Origin: an uncultured Bacteroidales bacterium
Lineage (GTDB): Bacteria; Bacteroidota; Bacteroidia; Bacteroidales; Bacteroidaceae
Direction: 5' to 3'
Assembly (NCBI GenBank): GCA_902778625.1
Contig: CACYYM010000010.1
Location: 1-64,000, forward strand
DNA length: 64,000 bases
Shown here: positions 45,501 through 52,696 of the stretch, one piece after another
Numbering within the stretch: the stretch's first letter is position 1
How the letters are laid out: every line of letters starts with the position of its first letter
Translations under genes and position numbers: made by a program
The notes under the pieces: model-generated
What the model saw: only the letters and a program-made list of their open reading frames with translations
What the model was told of the DNA's origin: nothing
Database searches by the model: none

Positions 45501-48500
45501 CTCAGCCTCGCGACAAATGGATTATGAACACACTTTCGGCCAAAGATTCCATAGGTTATTACCTACCTATCAGCATCGACGGGTTCGACATTAACCACAA
45601 GAACTTTGACCACATAGAATTCCAATATAAGCTTACCACAGAGAATAGTGATGCGTGGGTGAACCAGTGCTCCTTTTTTGCCAGTGACTCGCTCTACGCC
45701 TTGGCAACTGGCAACAAAGCGATGATAGAAAATGGACGCATCGCACCTTTCCGCTTCTATGGTCATTCCGATCCAAAGGAACTAAGCTACGACCTGCGTG
45801 CTGTCTCGTTCTGCCGTCATGGTTCAGGCTTCGTCAGCAAGTCCTCTGCTGTTCTCAGCGGCACGAAGGATACCCGTCCGCCCATACTCTTTGGCAAGCC
45901 ACAGCCTGCCGATGGCATTCTCACCTTGTCGGACGACATTAGGCTGCGATTCTCGGAAGCCATTGCAGGCAATTGGCTGGACGAAGACAACAACTTCCAG
46001 TTGCAAGGTGTCACCAATCAAACAGGCATCACTTCATCCTCTTCACTCTATTTCGCAGGAACAGAAGAACAGTCTGCCCGTTCAGAGGCGCTGCGCGGAT
46101 TGGCTATCACCGACCTGACAGTTGACATGATGATTCGCCCTGCCGAAACAGACAAAGAGATGACACTCTTTGCTCATGGCGACGACCTCTATTCTGTAGA
46201 GTTCATGCTTACCGGTGACAAACGACTGAAGACGGTACTGAAGGCGGAAGGGAGTCAGCCCATCATCAAGCTTTCAAAGCCGATGCCAGCCCTCGCGACT
46301 GATGACTTTACCAGAGTGATAATGGTCTATGACTTTGACAATAACACGCTGCGCTTCTATGCTGGCACGAGCGACATATCCGAGGACACTGGCGTTTCCT
46401 CTTGGATGCTTCAAAACGAAGCTTGTCCCATCATCGTTGGCAAGAGTCTGGACGGCTCTAATCCCTTCCACGGCAACATAACTGAGGTGCGCATCTGGAC
46501 GAAGTCCCTGCGCCCCGAAGAGATTGCGGAAACGCATATGCGAAGGCTTACAGGTTACGAGTATGGTTTGATAGACTACTATCCGATGAACGAGGGCAGC
46601 GGCACTGAACTGGCTGACCTAGCATCAGGCGCTACTCTGACGGGCAAAGGACTTAGTTGGGTGAATCCGCAGGGCATCTCGCTCGCTCTAAGTGGAGAGC
46701 AAGCAGAACTCCTGCCGACAAACTTCTCTCGCGCTGCGGCCCAAGACTACACGCTGATGTTCTGGTTCCAGATGGCCGAGTCAGCTAACGACTCCATCGC
46801 ACTCTTCACCACCTATATGAGCGACTCCATTACGATGCAAATAGGTTATGACAGCGAACGACTGTTCTTCTCTCAGGATAACATTCACGTCAGCAGTCCA
46901 GCCACATTGCAAGCAGGCGAGTGGCACCACCTGACTCTTTCTGTCAGCAAGACCTACAACACAGCTAACCTATACCTCGATGGAAACCTGATCCAGACGT
47001 TTGCTTCCGACAGACTGAGCGGACTGTCAGGCTCCCGCATCGCTCTTGGCGGAGGTCTGAAAGGCTACATCGACGACCTCTGCCTCTTCGAGCAAGCCCT
47101 ACCACTCTCGCTCGTGAAGGAGTTCGACAAAGCCACGCCATCCGGCGATGAGATGGGACTGATTGCTTTGCTCACCTTCTCCGAAACACGTCGCAACCAA
47201 AACAACATCCCTGAGCTCGTGTTCTCTATAAATGACCAACGTCACTTCAAAGATGCCAACGGGAAGACGGTCAACAAAGAAGTGCCGCTGCTTGTAGGCA
47301 AGCAAGACGAATACATGAGCGACAAGAGAAACTATGCTCCTGTCTGCGACAGAGGGAATCTCTCTAACCTGAACTTCACGTGGACCAGCCACGACGAAGA
47401 GCTTCTCATCAACCTCAACATGCAAGACCGCGAAATCAACAAACGTACGCTCTATCTGACAGTACGCGACGTGGAGGATTTGGCCGGAAATCGTCTGCCG
47501 TCGCCCGTCACATGGACTGTCTATGCTGACTTGAACAGCATCCGCTGGCTTGAAAGGCGACATACCGAAGTAATCAGCGACAATACCAGAGACTATAAGT
47601 TTGAGATGGGAATCTTCAACTCCACAGGCAGAACTCGGCAATACACCATCACCGGCCTACCGGAGTGGCTCACTGTAACGCCAGCACAGGGTACGCTGGA
47701 TGCCGAGGAGGAGTCCGTTGTTACCTTTACGATTAAGAAAGGACTCGCGCCAAAGGAATACAATGCAGTTGTATTCCTCACAGATGACCAAGGCTTGGCA
47801 GAATCGCTCTGCATTGACGTCAACATGCAGAGCGAATGCCCATGGAATGAGATAGATGCCGGACGCTTCGAACGCAGTATGGCACTACGTGCACAGGTGT
47901 TTACGCTGAAAGATGGCATCGAGGTCATTGACACGGACGAGCAGGATGTGGTGGGCATCACTATGGATGGCGAAATTGTTGGCCTGGGCTCTATCAACTA
48001 TGACGAATACACGCGCGGATATGTTTATATCACAGTGTTCGGCAATCGTTCTTCGGAAGACAAGAAGCTCACAGCATGGCTTTGGCAGCACGACACAGGA
48101 AGGACGCTCATGCTTTCCAGCGGAGACATTCCGCTGCGTTTCACCGATGGAGAGACGCTCGGGTGTCCGCCTTCTGAACCAGTCCGCCTTACTGCCACGG
48201 ATGGCATGATGCAGACAATACACCTCGACAAGGGATGGACGTGGGCATCGTTCCCCTTCATACCAGAATCCAATGGTATCATCAACGACATCCTCTTCAG
48301 CGATACTCAGTTCGCCGGAAATGACGAGATAAAGAGCCCGGCAACCAATAGTTTCTGTCGATACAACGGCACAACCTCATTATGGAATGGTTCGCTCTCA
48401 CGGATTAACAATAAACACGTTTTCATGTTCCACACTGCCAACGAGCACACACTCTATGTCTATGGAAAAGCTTTCGCCACAGAGGAAGACCGTACCGTAT

Positions 48501-49231
48501 CTCTGAAGCACGGATGGAATGTGCTACCGTATCTTCGCACGGAAAGTCAGAACTTGCGCGATGCACTTGCCTCATACTATTCGTATGCTACGGAAGGCGA
48601 CATCGTCAAGAGCCATGATGAATTTGCCGTGTTCTCGGCTGCCGGCAAATGGGAAGGCAATCTCACATTCATGCAACCTGGCAGCGGATACATGCTCTAC
48701 CGCGGAGCCGATACAAACGCTTCACTGACGTACACACCCTCTCCAGGCGATGCCCTCTACACTGCAAACCACAAACCGGCAAACAAAACGTCCTTCAACA
48801 ATCCCGAAGCAGCATCCAACATGACCATGATTGCCAAGATTGCATCGCTTTGGCAGAACGAGGACATGGAAGATGGAGCAGGACTTTCTGCTTACATCGG
48901 CGACGAACTTGTCGGTTTCGCACGTCCACAAGTTGTGAATGGCGACACCTTGCTGCTGCTGAATATCCAAAACGATAAACCCGGCAAGCTGCGTTTCGAA
49001 TACGAAGGTCTGCCGACAGAAACCGAGGACGGAACAGAACTGACTTATCAAGCCGACAGTCATCACGGCACAATAGCAAATCCCGTCGTCTTTATCCTCA
49101 GACAAAATGCTGACGGAAAAGTCAAGAAACGTCTCATCGATGGTCGTATTTACATCTTCCATGGCGAACATATATACAATGTTCAGGGAGCAGCCGTGGC
49201 TGAGCCAAAGAAGAGAAACAGCCATAAATAG
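39509..49231 (+). CDS. giant secreted LamG-domain protein (3240 aa)
   Basis: Signal peptide MNIFSSFGRRIVSLLLLSHV with cleavage near TMLA. Recognisable parts: fibronectin-like segment (about 760-850), carboxypeptidase regulatory-like beta sandwich (about 853-945; GRIAGHVTF...DTSGEFVFENV), a second at about 950, Big-type Ig-like segment (about 2130), two LamG/concanavalin-like lectin domains (about 2180-2370 and 2385-2540), then a region with two copies of a GDELVGF-type domain (about 2780-2880 and 3095-3190). Residues about 1300-2000 are not recognised. The end, YIFHGEHIYNVQGAAV, resembles Bacteroidetes surface-sorting tails. No catalytic motif is seen. It is probably a surface adhesin or structural protein. 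The lipoprotein directly downstream carries one more copy of the C-terminal domain. Single intact frame of 9.7 kb. Confidence 0.85.
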   Translation: MNIFSSFGRRIVSLLLLSHVATATMLANDYLEVQSHYSVYSVGPEAIHVKVPLWAYGRVNNYYIANGSYLYFKYKGSQDKWFAVYFKADQKGENDVNNGKGSGEVFITPGRGNIIITNTYDGVRQQVNESEGWKKFVVKQGAVDDCSQLTTLEFDWYPPESLTGKDFILGMYLEINKYSNGSLAYKKDFEFPTIFTGGNNLQAPQLYSPYLYVINEDGNAGYGLAAMPYVTFQTPINYTTSLDPMREIKTSSRSGSIYVNTADTVQSNVTAEFTVFRDESLGTKTRITSSPTNIPAYHRIYDLEAKEEKDESGSLTGANTISWTVRHSSAQDLMESDYFEVQRAYKSDYSDAKTLEVVAMRRGTDEYSYRDNSRSEWKDRHVVNDTLPVTYYVTDEDYTLTDADGNNIFRMKLKLTAPNVIMPAQPVYYRVRRASSAAWGWDHEFAKTAQVYRHNYLAPLAKEQQDYTCDKDFNENHKVHFNLKIDNADVPYQPVSIEDCELEYEFTQSCSDTAVMNIHVADTLINSVKEIYFETYKGGYIEDQRQRLKAGDNEVTVKEGDSFCFYIVPREGTMFEGYSYAYRYKFVNLSSGNFDKWNGYTINLGISYCDVYNSGEKDYRSEFWKEKGEASNINQAKARWEEVQADVKQQLYERLFGTQVSHTIGKCLWDRTAKLILTRHHVETGEDIEIIVPQDSIRRQSDGSWLAHITDVAASPCTHYIYNVRIDQSDADLRVSDSTQLAPIVIKGPELYFNEAARIQQFTATQGATEGTLINSVLLNWQSTSSAVDNYVLCRLEKGSDQVPDTLTVTTDNTFTDETALPGVHYEYTITARYACNGISSANSASAEGWRTTFGRIAGHVTFADNSGQKGITVTLTKDGTPVLQTTTDTSGEFVFENVEYDLKNGTSFIITPTAQYGQFSYNNSSSGAATVVLSAENALVTSLDFVNTLAYRLTGRALYKHSTIPVADALFVLNGDTICRGGQPVRTATDGSFELLVPRQPVTLQIAKQNHTFEGDGILEVDGSTTFTPTKPIDGIRFYDQTKVRLVGRVAGGTEQQKLKHGFGLGRNNLGDDLQLVLMLEGDNTAHIVHDPDDLTCDTVMQTIILNGTTNTLFEQKRIIIHPDPATGEYTADLFPVKYKVVQATAKGYATLFPSNTGSETFDLTNAPLTLIHDTLESNIISYNAIYDRIYRSPVQVAMTQMQYGMACDGLGEKTLEMSSMAGKGEDIPAYTVQADGSVDYLLGYPVFIMGRKYQFQVSAFEDYRYNNTAAGHLDRVPQRGGNVTVRNGMESATHSQTYALDNEGKNKNVFLEIKDLDYANSGTQALRTVTTVLEAYGSYLETDAFRAFVSGNKLEAGDLHATDADIVLLDIVRDPGGMNSSAWLETGTTYKYAYKESYHWELGAEFDLQYGMNVTQDIGITTLPGTYIGSTYNTSKQLSFKYPAVHEWKWGYTYSYEFTTTDRISTSSSYSNVGRNADVFLGTTTSMLSGKVKSVALISDSLWQARQPAYNAGTLKLLAKGFAADGKPYYLVTGQKVTMGTRINNTFVYTQTYILNTLIPNLAKERQDKLETFANEEAAQAAADARDEVVYWDLATDASTNLRDTLKAGSYKMIVPRQTNKLFTNEVAALDNIILKWITILYHNEKEKVAARISGQKVGTWSVSGGTSIAHSDSYNAAAGYNEMPQGGALWLYELGQTAPVDFAQNFLSHWKDILQFWKERGKDTLGKSVAELVSQYNKDGEQEQKSPVELGTFTNVSKWDIEITPVFSFEADDNRSKEKAVSRKTGFTISPDPHGDMTISVYRARFDDVWENTTEAIRDEVEAPNDDLYGSYVFFTEEGTTYCPHEGEERTLFYNKGTLLNNDTRYASKPEMTIDTYEQTNVPADKAAIFRLTLMNNGQEESGKAADGEMMTLSLVGGNPDGAVVTIDGQNLAAGYPVYIKTGEPMVKTLQVVRGTADDYNDLELMLSLNDCPKVYSIIKLSVHYLPVSCDVAITQPRDKWIMNTLSAKDSIGYYLPISIDGFDINHKNFDHIEFQYKLTTENSDAWVNQCSFFASDSLYALATGNKAMIENGRIAPFRFYGHSDPKELSYDLRAVSFCRHGSGFVSKSSAVLSGTKDTRPPILFGKPQPADGILTLSDDIRLRFSEAIAGNWLDEDNNFQLQGVTNQTGITSSSSLYFAGTEEQSARSEALRGLAITDLTVDMMIRPAETDKEMTLFAHGDDLYSVEFMLTGDKRLKTVLKAEGSQPIIKLSKPMPALATDDFTRVIMVYDFDNNTLRFYAGTSDISEDTGVSSWMLQNEACPIIVGKSLDGSNPFHGNITEVRIWTKSLRPEEIAETHMRRLTGYEYGLIDYYPMNEGSGTELADLASGATLTGKGLSWVNPQGISLALSGEQAELLPTNFSRAAAQDYTLMFWFQMAESANDSIALFTTYMSDSITMQIGYDSERLFFSQDNIHVSSPATLQAGEWHHLTLSVSKTYNTANLYLDGNLIQTFASDRLSGLSGSRIALGGGLKGYIDDLCLFEQALPLSLVKEFDKATPSGDEMGLIALLTFSETRRNQNNIPELVFSINDQRHFKDANGKTVNKEVPLLVGKQDEYMSDKRNYAPVCDRGNLSNLNFTWTSHDEELLINLNMQDREINKRTLYLTVRDVEDLAGNRLPSPVTWTVYADLNSIRWLERRHTEVISDNTRDYKFEMGIFNSTGRTRQYTITGLPEWLTVTPAQGTLDAEEESVVTFTIKKGLAPKEYNAVVFLTDDQGLAESLCIDVNMQSECPWNEIDAGRFERSMALRAQVFTLKDGIEVIDTDEQDVVGITMDGEIVGLGSINYDEYTRGYVYITVFGNRSSEDKKLTAWLWQHDTGRTLMLSSGDIPLRFTDGETLGCPPSEPVRLTATDGMMQTIHLDKGWTWASFPFIPESNGIINDILFSDTQFAGNDEIKSPATNSFCRYNGTTSLWNGSLSRINNKHVFMFHTANEHTLYVYGKAFATEEDRTVSLKHGWNVLPYLRTESQNLRDALASYYSYATEGDIVKSHDEFAVFSAAGKWEGNLTFMQPGSGYMLYRGADTNASLTYTPSPGDALYTANHKPANKTSFNNPEAASNMTMIAKIASLWQNEDMEDGAGLSAYIGDELVGFARPQVVNGDTLLLLNIQNDKPGKLRFEYEGLPTETEDGTELTYQADSHHGTIANPVVFILRQNADGKVKKRLIDGRIYIFHGEHIYNVQGAAVAEPKKRNSHK

Positions 49232-49264
49232 CCCCAATTACACGTCAAACATCAACTACAGACT

Positions 49265-49783
49265 ATGAAACTTCACATCCCTACTTCTCTCCACCTTGCT
49301 GCATGCGGATTGCTTCTTATCCTTTCCGCATGCAAAGGCGGGGACGATACAACACTGCCACAACCATCCGAACAAGAAACCTTGGTTGGCAGTAAGGAGA
49401 AACCTGATTGGCAGAATCCTGCTGAACAAGACATGACAGCCTCGATGACCGCATTAGTTCGTGTCAACTTGAGCCTTTCCTATCCCAAACAGATGGAAGC
49501 ACTTGGCAATGTTGCTACCAACGGACAAATTGCAGGGCCGGACGACATGCTTGCAGCCTTTTCTGGCGAAACATGTTTAGGAGTGGCAACGTTCGTTGAC
49601 GGTCTATTCTTCCTCTACATCAGCAAGCCGCCAAAAGGAGTTCCCCTAACTATCGAGCTCCGATATTATTCTGCCAAATTGAAGAATATATTCGTGGCAA
49701 AGGAAGCATGCACCTTCGTGGCAGATACTTGTCTGGGATCTGCTTCCGTACCACTTGAACCAAAATTCTATTTGACGTATTGA
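49265..49783 (+). CDS. lipoprotein sharing a domain with the giant LamG protein
   Basis: 172 aa. Lipoprotein signal with lipobox LSAC and lipidated Cys23. After a Pro/Gln/Glu linker the body (about 55-165) reads MTALVRVNLSLSYP, DDMLAAFSGETCLGVATF, GLFFLYISKPPKG. This matches the giant protein's C-terminal domains in pattern: MTMIAKI, AYIGDELVGFARP, DTLLLLNIQNDKPG. It lies 33 nt after the giant gene, so it is co-transcribed. A membrane-anchored mate presenting or pairing with the giant protein is a reasonable guess; the function of the domain is unknown. Confidence 0.8.
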   Translation: MKLHIPTSLHLAACGLLLILSACKGGDDTTLPQPSEQETLVGSKEKPDWQNPAEQDMTASMTALVRVNLSLSYPKQMEALGNVATNGQIAGPDDMLAAFSGETCLGVATFVDGLFFLYISKPPKGVPLTIELRYYSAKLKNIFVAKEACTFVADTCLGSASVPLEPKFYLTY

Positions 49784-49974
49784 CACTTATGGAATTCATG
49801 GATGCTCCAGCACTCAGGCGCGATTATAGTCGCGGACAAGGAGTTTAATATCAAGGTTAAAAGGAACATTACTTCATTCTTCTTTTTTAATTCTTAATTC
49901 ATATTTCTATGTATCTTTGACAAGTCTCGAAGGCACTTCCGCTCGACAATTAAAAGAAAAACTTTGGTTTTCCT

Positions 49975-50005
49975 TTTGTATTGTGCTTGCTTTTTCGTAT
50001 CTTTG
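49975..50005 (+). promoter_or_regulatory. promoter of the GPH symporter-GH43 operon
   Basis: TTTG (49975-49978), 19 nt, TATCTTTG (49998-50005). A second TATCTTTG at 49912-49919 may be an upstream start site. Confidence 0.7.
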
Positions 50006-50032
50006 CCCTTATGAAAACATGAACAGGGAAAG

Positions 50033-51445
50033 ATGAAAGATGAATTTTTAAGGATGAAAGATGAAAAGACTGGCTTCTATCGCCTATCGTGGTTGCAGCG
50101 CATCGGTTACGGCTCGGGAGATTTGGCACAAAACCTTATCTTCCAGACGGTGGCATGTTACCTGATGCTCTATCTTACGACCGTACTGAAAATCGATCCT
50201 GCCTTCGTGAGCGGGCTGATTCTTTCAGTCCGTCTCATCGACTGCTTCTGGAGTCCTATCGTCGGACGCTACATCGACAATCGCAATCCTAAGCTTGGCA
50301 AGTATCGCGCCTATCTTCTCTACGGCGGCATTCCCCTGACAGTTGCTGCCTGCCTATTGATGCTTCCGCAGGCCGCCACATGGTCTATGAGCATGAAGAT
50401 TGTCTATGCAACGGTCAGCTATACCGTGCTGAGCATGATCTACTCTGTCGTGAACATTCCTTATGGCTCAATCATGGCAAGCATGACACGCGACAACGAT
50501 GAGGTGCTCAAGCTTACGTCCACACGAATGGTCTGCGCAAACATCGGCCAGATTGTCGTTCAGGCAGGCTTCCCCATTGGTCTCGCCATCGTTGCACACA
50601 CGATTATCGACTGGAACCAAGCAATCTTCATGGCTATCGGTACGATTCCCGCCTTCATCATCCTGCCGTCACTGCCATTCCTGAAAAGGCTGACAGGCAA
50701 AAAGGGCCTTTATTATCTGCTGCTTTCTATTGGCTTCGTCGGGTTTGTCATACTGTTCTGCGTTGGCAAGTTCTTTGATGTCGAGAGTTACAACACACTT
50801 ATTCAGGCAGCAAAGGTCATGACGGGCGTAGGACTTCTAGTCGGTTCACTGATGTGGGCGCTCGTGCCTGAAGTCATCACAGAAGCAGAGTACCGAACAG
50901 GCAACAGACCAGCCGCCACGGTGAATGCACTGGCAGGTGTTGCTTTCAAAGCAGGCTTCTCGATAGCCGGCTGGATAACACCTTTAGTGATGGGCATGAT
51001 AGGTTTCAACCTGGCAAGCGAGGCATCTGCTTTGCCCACGAATCCCAAAGCATGGTTCACCGTCACATGTGTTTTCGCGCTTATCGGCTTCGTGCTCTTG
51101 CTGATGTGTTTTACTGGCTGCAAGGAAAGGATTGCGACAACGCCTGAAAAGCCTGTAACGTATGGCGAGATGTTTGCCGAGTTCAAGGCTAACAAGTGCC
51201 TCCAGCTGGTGTTGAGCATCTTTGTTGTTGTCTTCCTTGCATCGTTCATCAGTGCTCCCGTGAATGCCTATTACACGAAACTGAACGAATACTCGCCCAC
51301 GGCACAAAATGCCATCCTTTGGTTCACGTGCATCATCCCGGCTATACTGCTCATCGTGGTCGGCTGCCTTGTTTACAAGTACCCGCTCACCGACGAGAGA
51401 CTCGACGATATCAACAAAGAAATTGAAGAAAGGAATCAGTTTTAA
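50033..51445 (+). CDS. GPH-family glycoside:cation symporter (MelB-like MFS)
   Basis: 470 aa, twelve hydrophobic segments. The N-terminal GYGSGDLAQNLIFQ and DCFWSPIVGRYIDN...GKYRAYLLYGG match the GPH (melibiose carrier-type) signature, including the cation-site Asp residues of helix II. It imports oligosaccharides or glycosides with Na+ or H+. Two Met codons 21 nt apart both fit the start. Followed 60 nt later by a cytoplasmic-looking GH43, so the pair probably takes up and cleaves arabinosides or xylosides. Confidence 0.92.
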   Translation: MKDEFLRMKDEKTGFYRLSWLQRIGYGSGDLAQNLIFQTVACYLMLYLTTVLKIDPAFVSGLILSVRLIDCFWSPIVGRYIDNRNPKLGKYRAYLLYGGIPLTVAACLLMLPQAATWSMSMKIVYATVSYTVLSMIYSVVNIPYGSIMASMTRDNDEVLKLTSTRMVCANIGQIVVQAGFPIGLAIVAHTIIDWNQAIFMAIGTIPAFIILPSLPFLKRLTGKKGLYYLLLSIGFVGFVILFCVGKFFDVESYNTLIQAAKVMTGVGLLVGSLMWALVPEVITEAEYRTGNRPAATVNALAGVAFKAGFSIAGWITPLVMGMIGFNLASEASALPTNPKAWFTVTCVFALIGFVLLLMCFTGCKERIATTPEKPVTYGEMFAEFKANKCLQLVLSIFVVVFLASFISAPVNAYYTKLNEYSPTAQNAILWFTCIIPAILLIVVGCLVYKYPLTDERLDDINKEIEERNQF

Positions 51446-51505
51446 CAGTTAAGAAATGGAAGTTTGACTTCTTTAACCTCCCCAAATAAATTCAAATTTC
51501 AAACA

Positions 51506-52483
51506 ATGCAACGCTACCTTTTCCCTTCTGACTATATGGCCGACCCTTCGGTCCATGTCTTTGGTGAACGACTCTTTATCTACCCTTCGCATGACATCGA
51601 GACAGGTGCTGCCTTCGACGACGACGGCGGACATTTCCAGATGCGCGACTACCATGTGCTGTCCCTTTCTGGCAATCCTCTCGAAGCCGACGTCACAGAC
51701 CACGGCTTGATTCTCGACGTGGACCAAGTGCCTTGGGCTGAGAAGCAGATGTGGGACAACGATGTCGTTGAGAAGAACGGCCGCTATTACCTCATCTTCT
51801 CGGCAAAGGACTTTGGCGGTGTCTTCCATTTGGGCGTTGCCATTGCCGAGCGTCCCGAAGGTCCTTTTATTCCGCAAGAGCATCCCATCCGCGGTTCATT
51901 CAGCATAGACCCTTGCGTCTTCAAGGACGACGATGGCGAGATATATTGCTACTTCGGAGGTCTGTGGGGCGGACAGCTGCAATGGTATCAGTCGCCCTCA
52001 ATGCTTACGAAGGAAGGCATTGACTTAGGTCCGGCTGCCGACAAGAAGACGCAACTCTACTGTCCTGCAGACACACCTGCCCTACCCTCGTTTGTAGTGC
52101 GCATGAGCGACGACATTTTGCAGTTCGCAGAAGCGCCTCGTTCGGTCGTCGTCACAGATGAAAACGGCGAACCTCTCAAGGCTGGAGACCCGCATCGATT
52201 CTTTGAGGCCTCATGGATGCACAAGTGGAACGGCCGCTACTATTTCAGCTACTCGACAGGCGACAGCCATCTGCTTTGCCTGGCTGTAGGCGACAATCCC
52301 TACGGACCTTTCCGCTTCAAGTGCGAACTGTTGCAACCCGTTGTCGGATGGACTACGCATCATAGCATCGTACGTTACCAGAACCGTTGGTGGCTCTTCC
52401 ATCACGACTGCGTTCCGTCGAATGACGTCACCCATCTCCGCAGCCTGAAAGTAATGCCTCTCGACGACAAGCTGTTCGAATAA
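51506..52483 (+). CDS. glycoside hydrolase family 43 (arabinofuranosidase/xylosidase)
   Basis: 325 aa, five-bladed beta-propeller, no signal peptide. GH43 triad: general base D13 (MADPSVHV), pKa modulator D135 (SIDPCVFKDD) and general acid E234 (FFEASWMHKW). It cleaves alpha-L-arabinofuranose or beta-xylose from oligosaccharides; exact specificity cannot be read. Start ATG 51506 (MQRYLFPSDYMADPSVH) was chosen over an upstream in-frame TTG whose extra 14 residues are not family-like. It works downstream of the symporter in the same operon, on imported sugars. Confidence 0.92.
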   Translation: MQRYLFPSDYMADPSVHVFGERLFIYPSHDIETGAAFDDDGGHFQMRDYHVLSLSGNPLEADVTDHGLILDVDQVPWAEKQMWDNDVVEKNGRYYLIFSAKDFGGVFHLGVAIAERPEGPFIPQEHPIRGSFSIDPCVFKDDDGEIYCYFGGLWGGQLQWYQSPSMLTKEGIDLGPAADKKTQLYCPADTPALPSFVVRMSDDILQFAEAPRSVVVTDENGEPLKAGDPHRFFEASWMHKWNGRYYFSYSTGDSHLLCLAVGDNPYGPFRFKCELLQPVVGWTTHHSIVRYQNRWWLFHHDCVPSNDVTHLRSLKVMPLDDKLFE

Positions 52484-52503
52484 ACACGACCCGTTTTTAA
52501 CTA

Positions 52504-52569
52504 CTGCAGAGAAGTTGACAAAGTTCTGCAGAGAAGTTGACAAAGTTCTGCAGAGAAGTTTGCAAACTT
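52504..52569. repeat. three 22-bp tandem units, CTGCAGAGAAGTTGACAAAG family
   Basis: Units at 52504, 52526 and 52548. The third diverges into the 14-bp palindrome AAGTTTGCAAACTT (52556-52569). The word AAGTTGACAAA is shared with the array at 3999, and the period is the same. Confidence 0.85.
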
Positions 52570-52648
52570 CACGTGTGAACTTTTAAAAATCCTCGTGTGG
52601 ATTTTTCCCGATTCACCAAACAACTGTTAACCTGCCACTTAACAAAGA

Positions 52649-52680
52649 AAGCCCCGCAAACGGTTTGCGAGGCTTTTTTC
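52649..52680. terminator. bidirectional terminator between GH43 and the TonB receptor gene
   Basis: Stem AAGCCCCGCAAAC/GTTTGCGAGGCTT with one mismatch, A-rich on the left and TTTTTT on the right, placed between converging genes. Confidence 0.8.
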
Positions 52681-52696
52681 TTTGTTCCTGTTCCTT

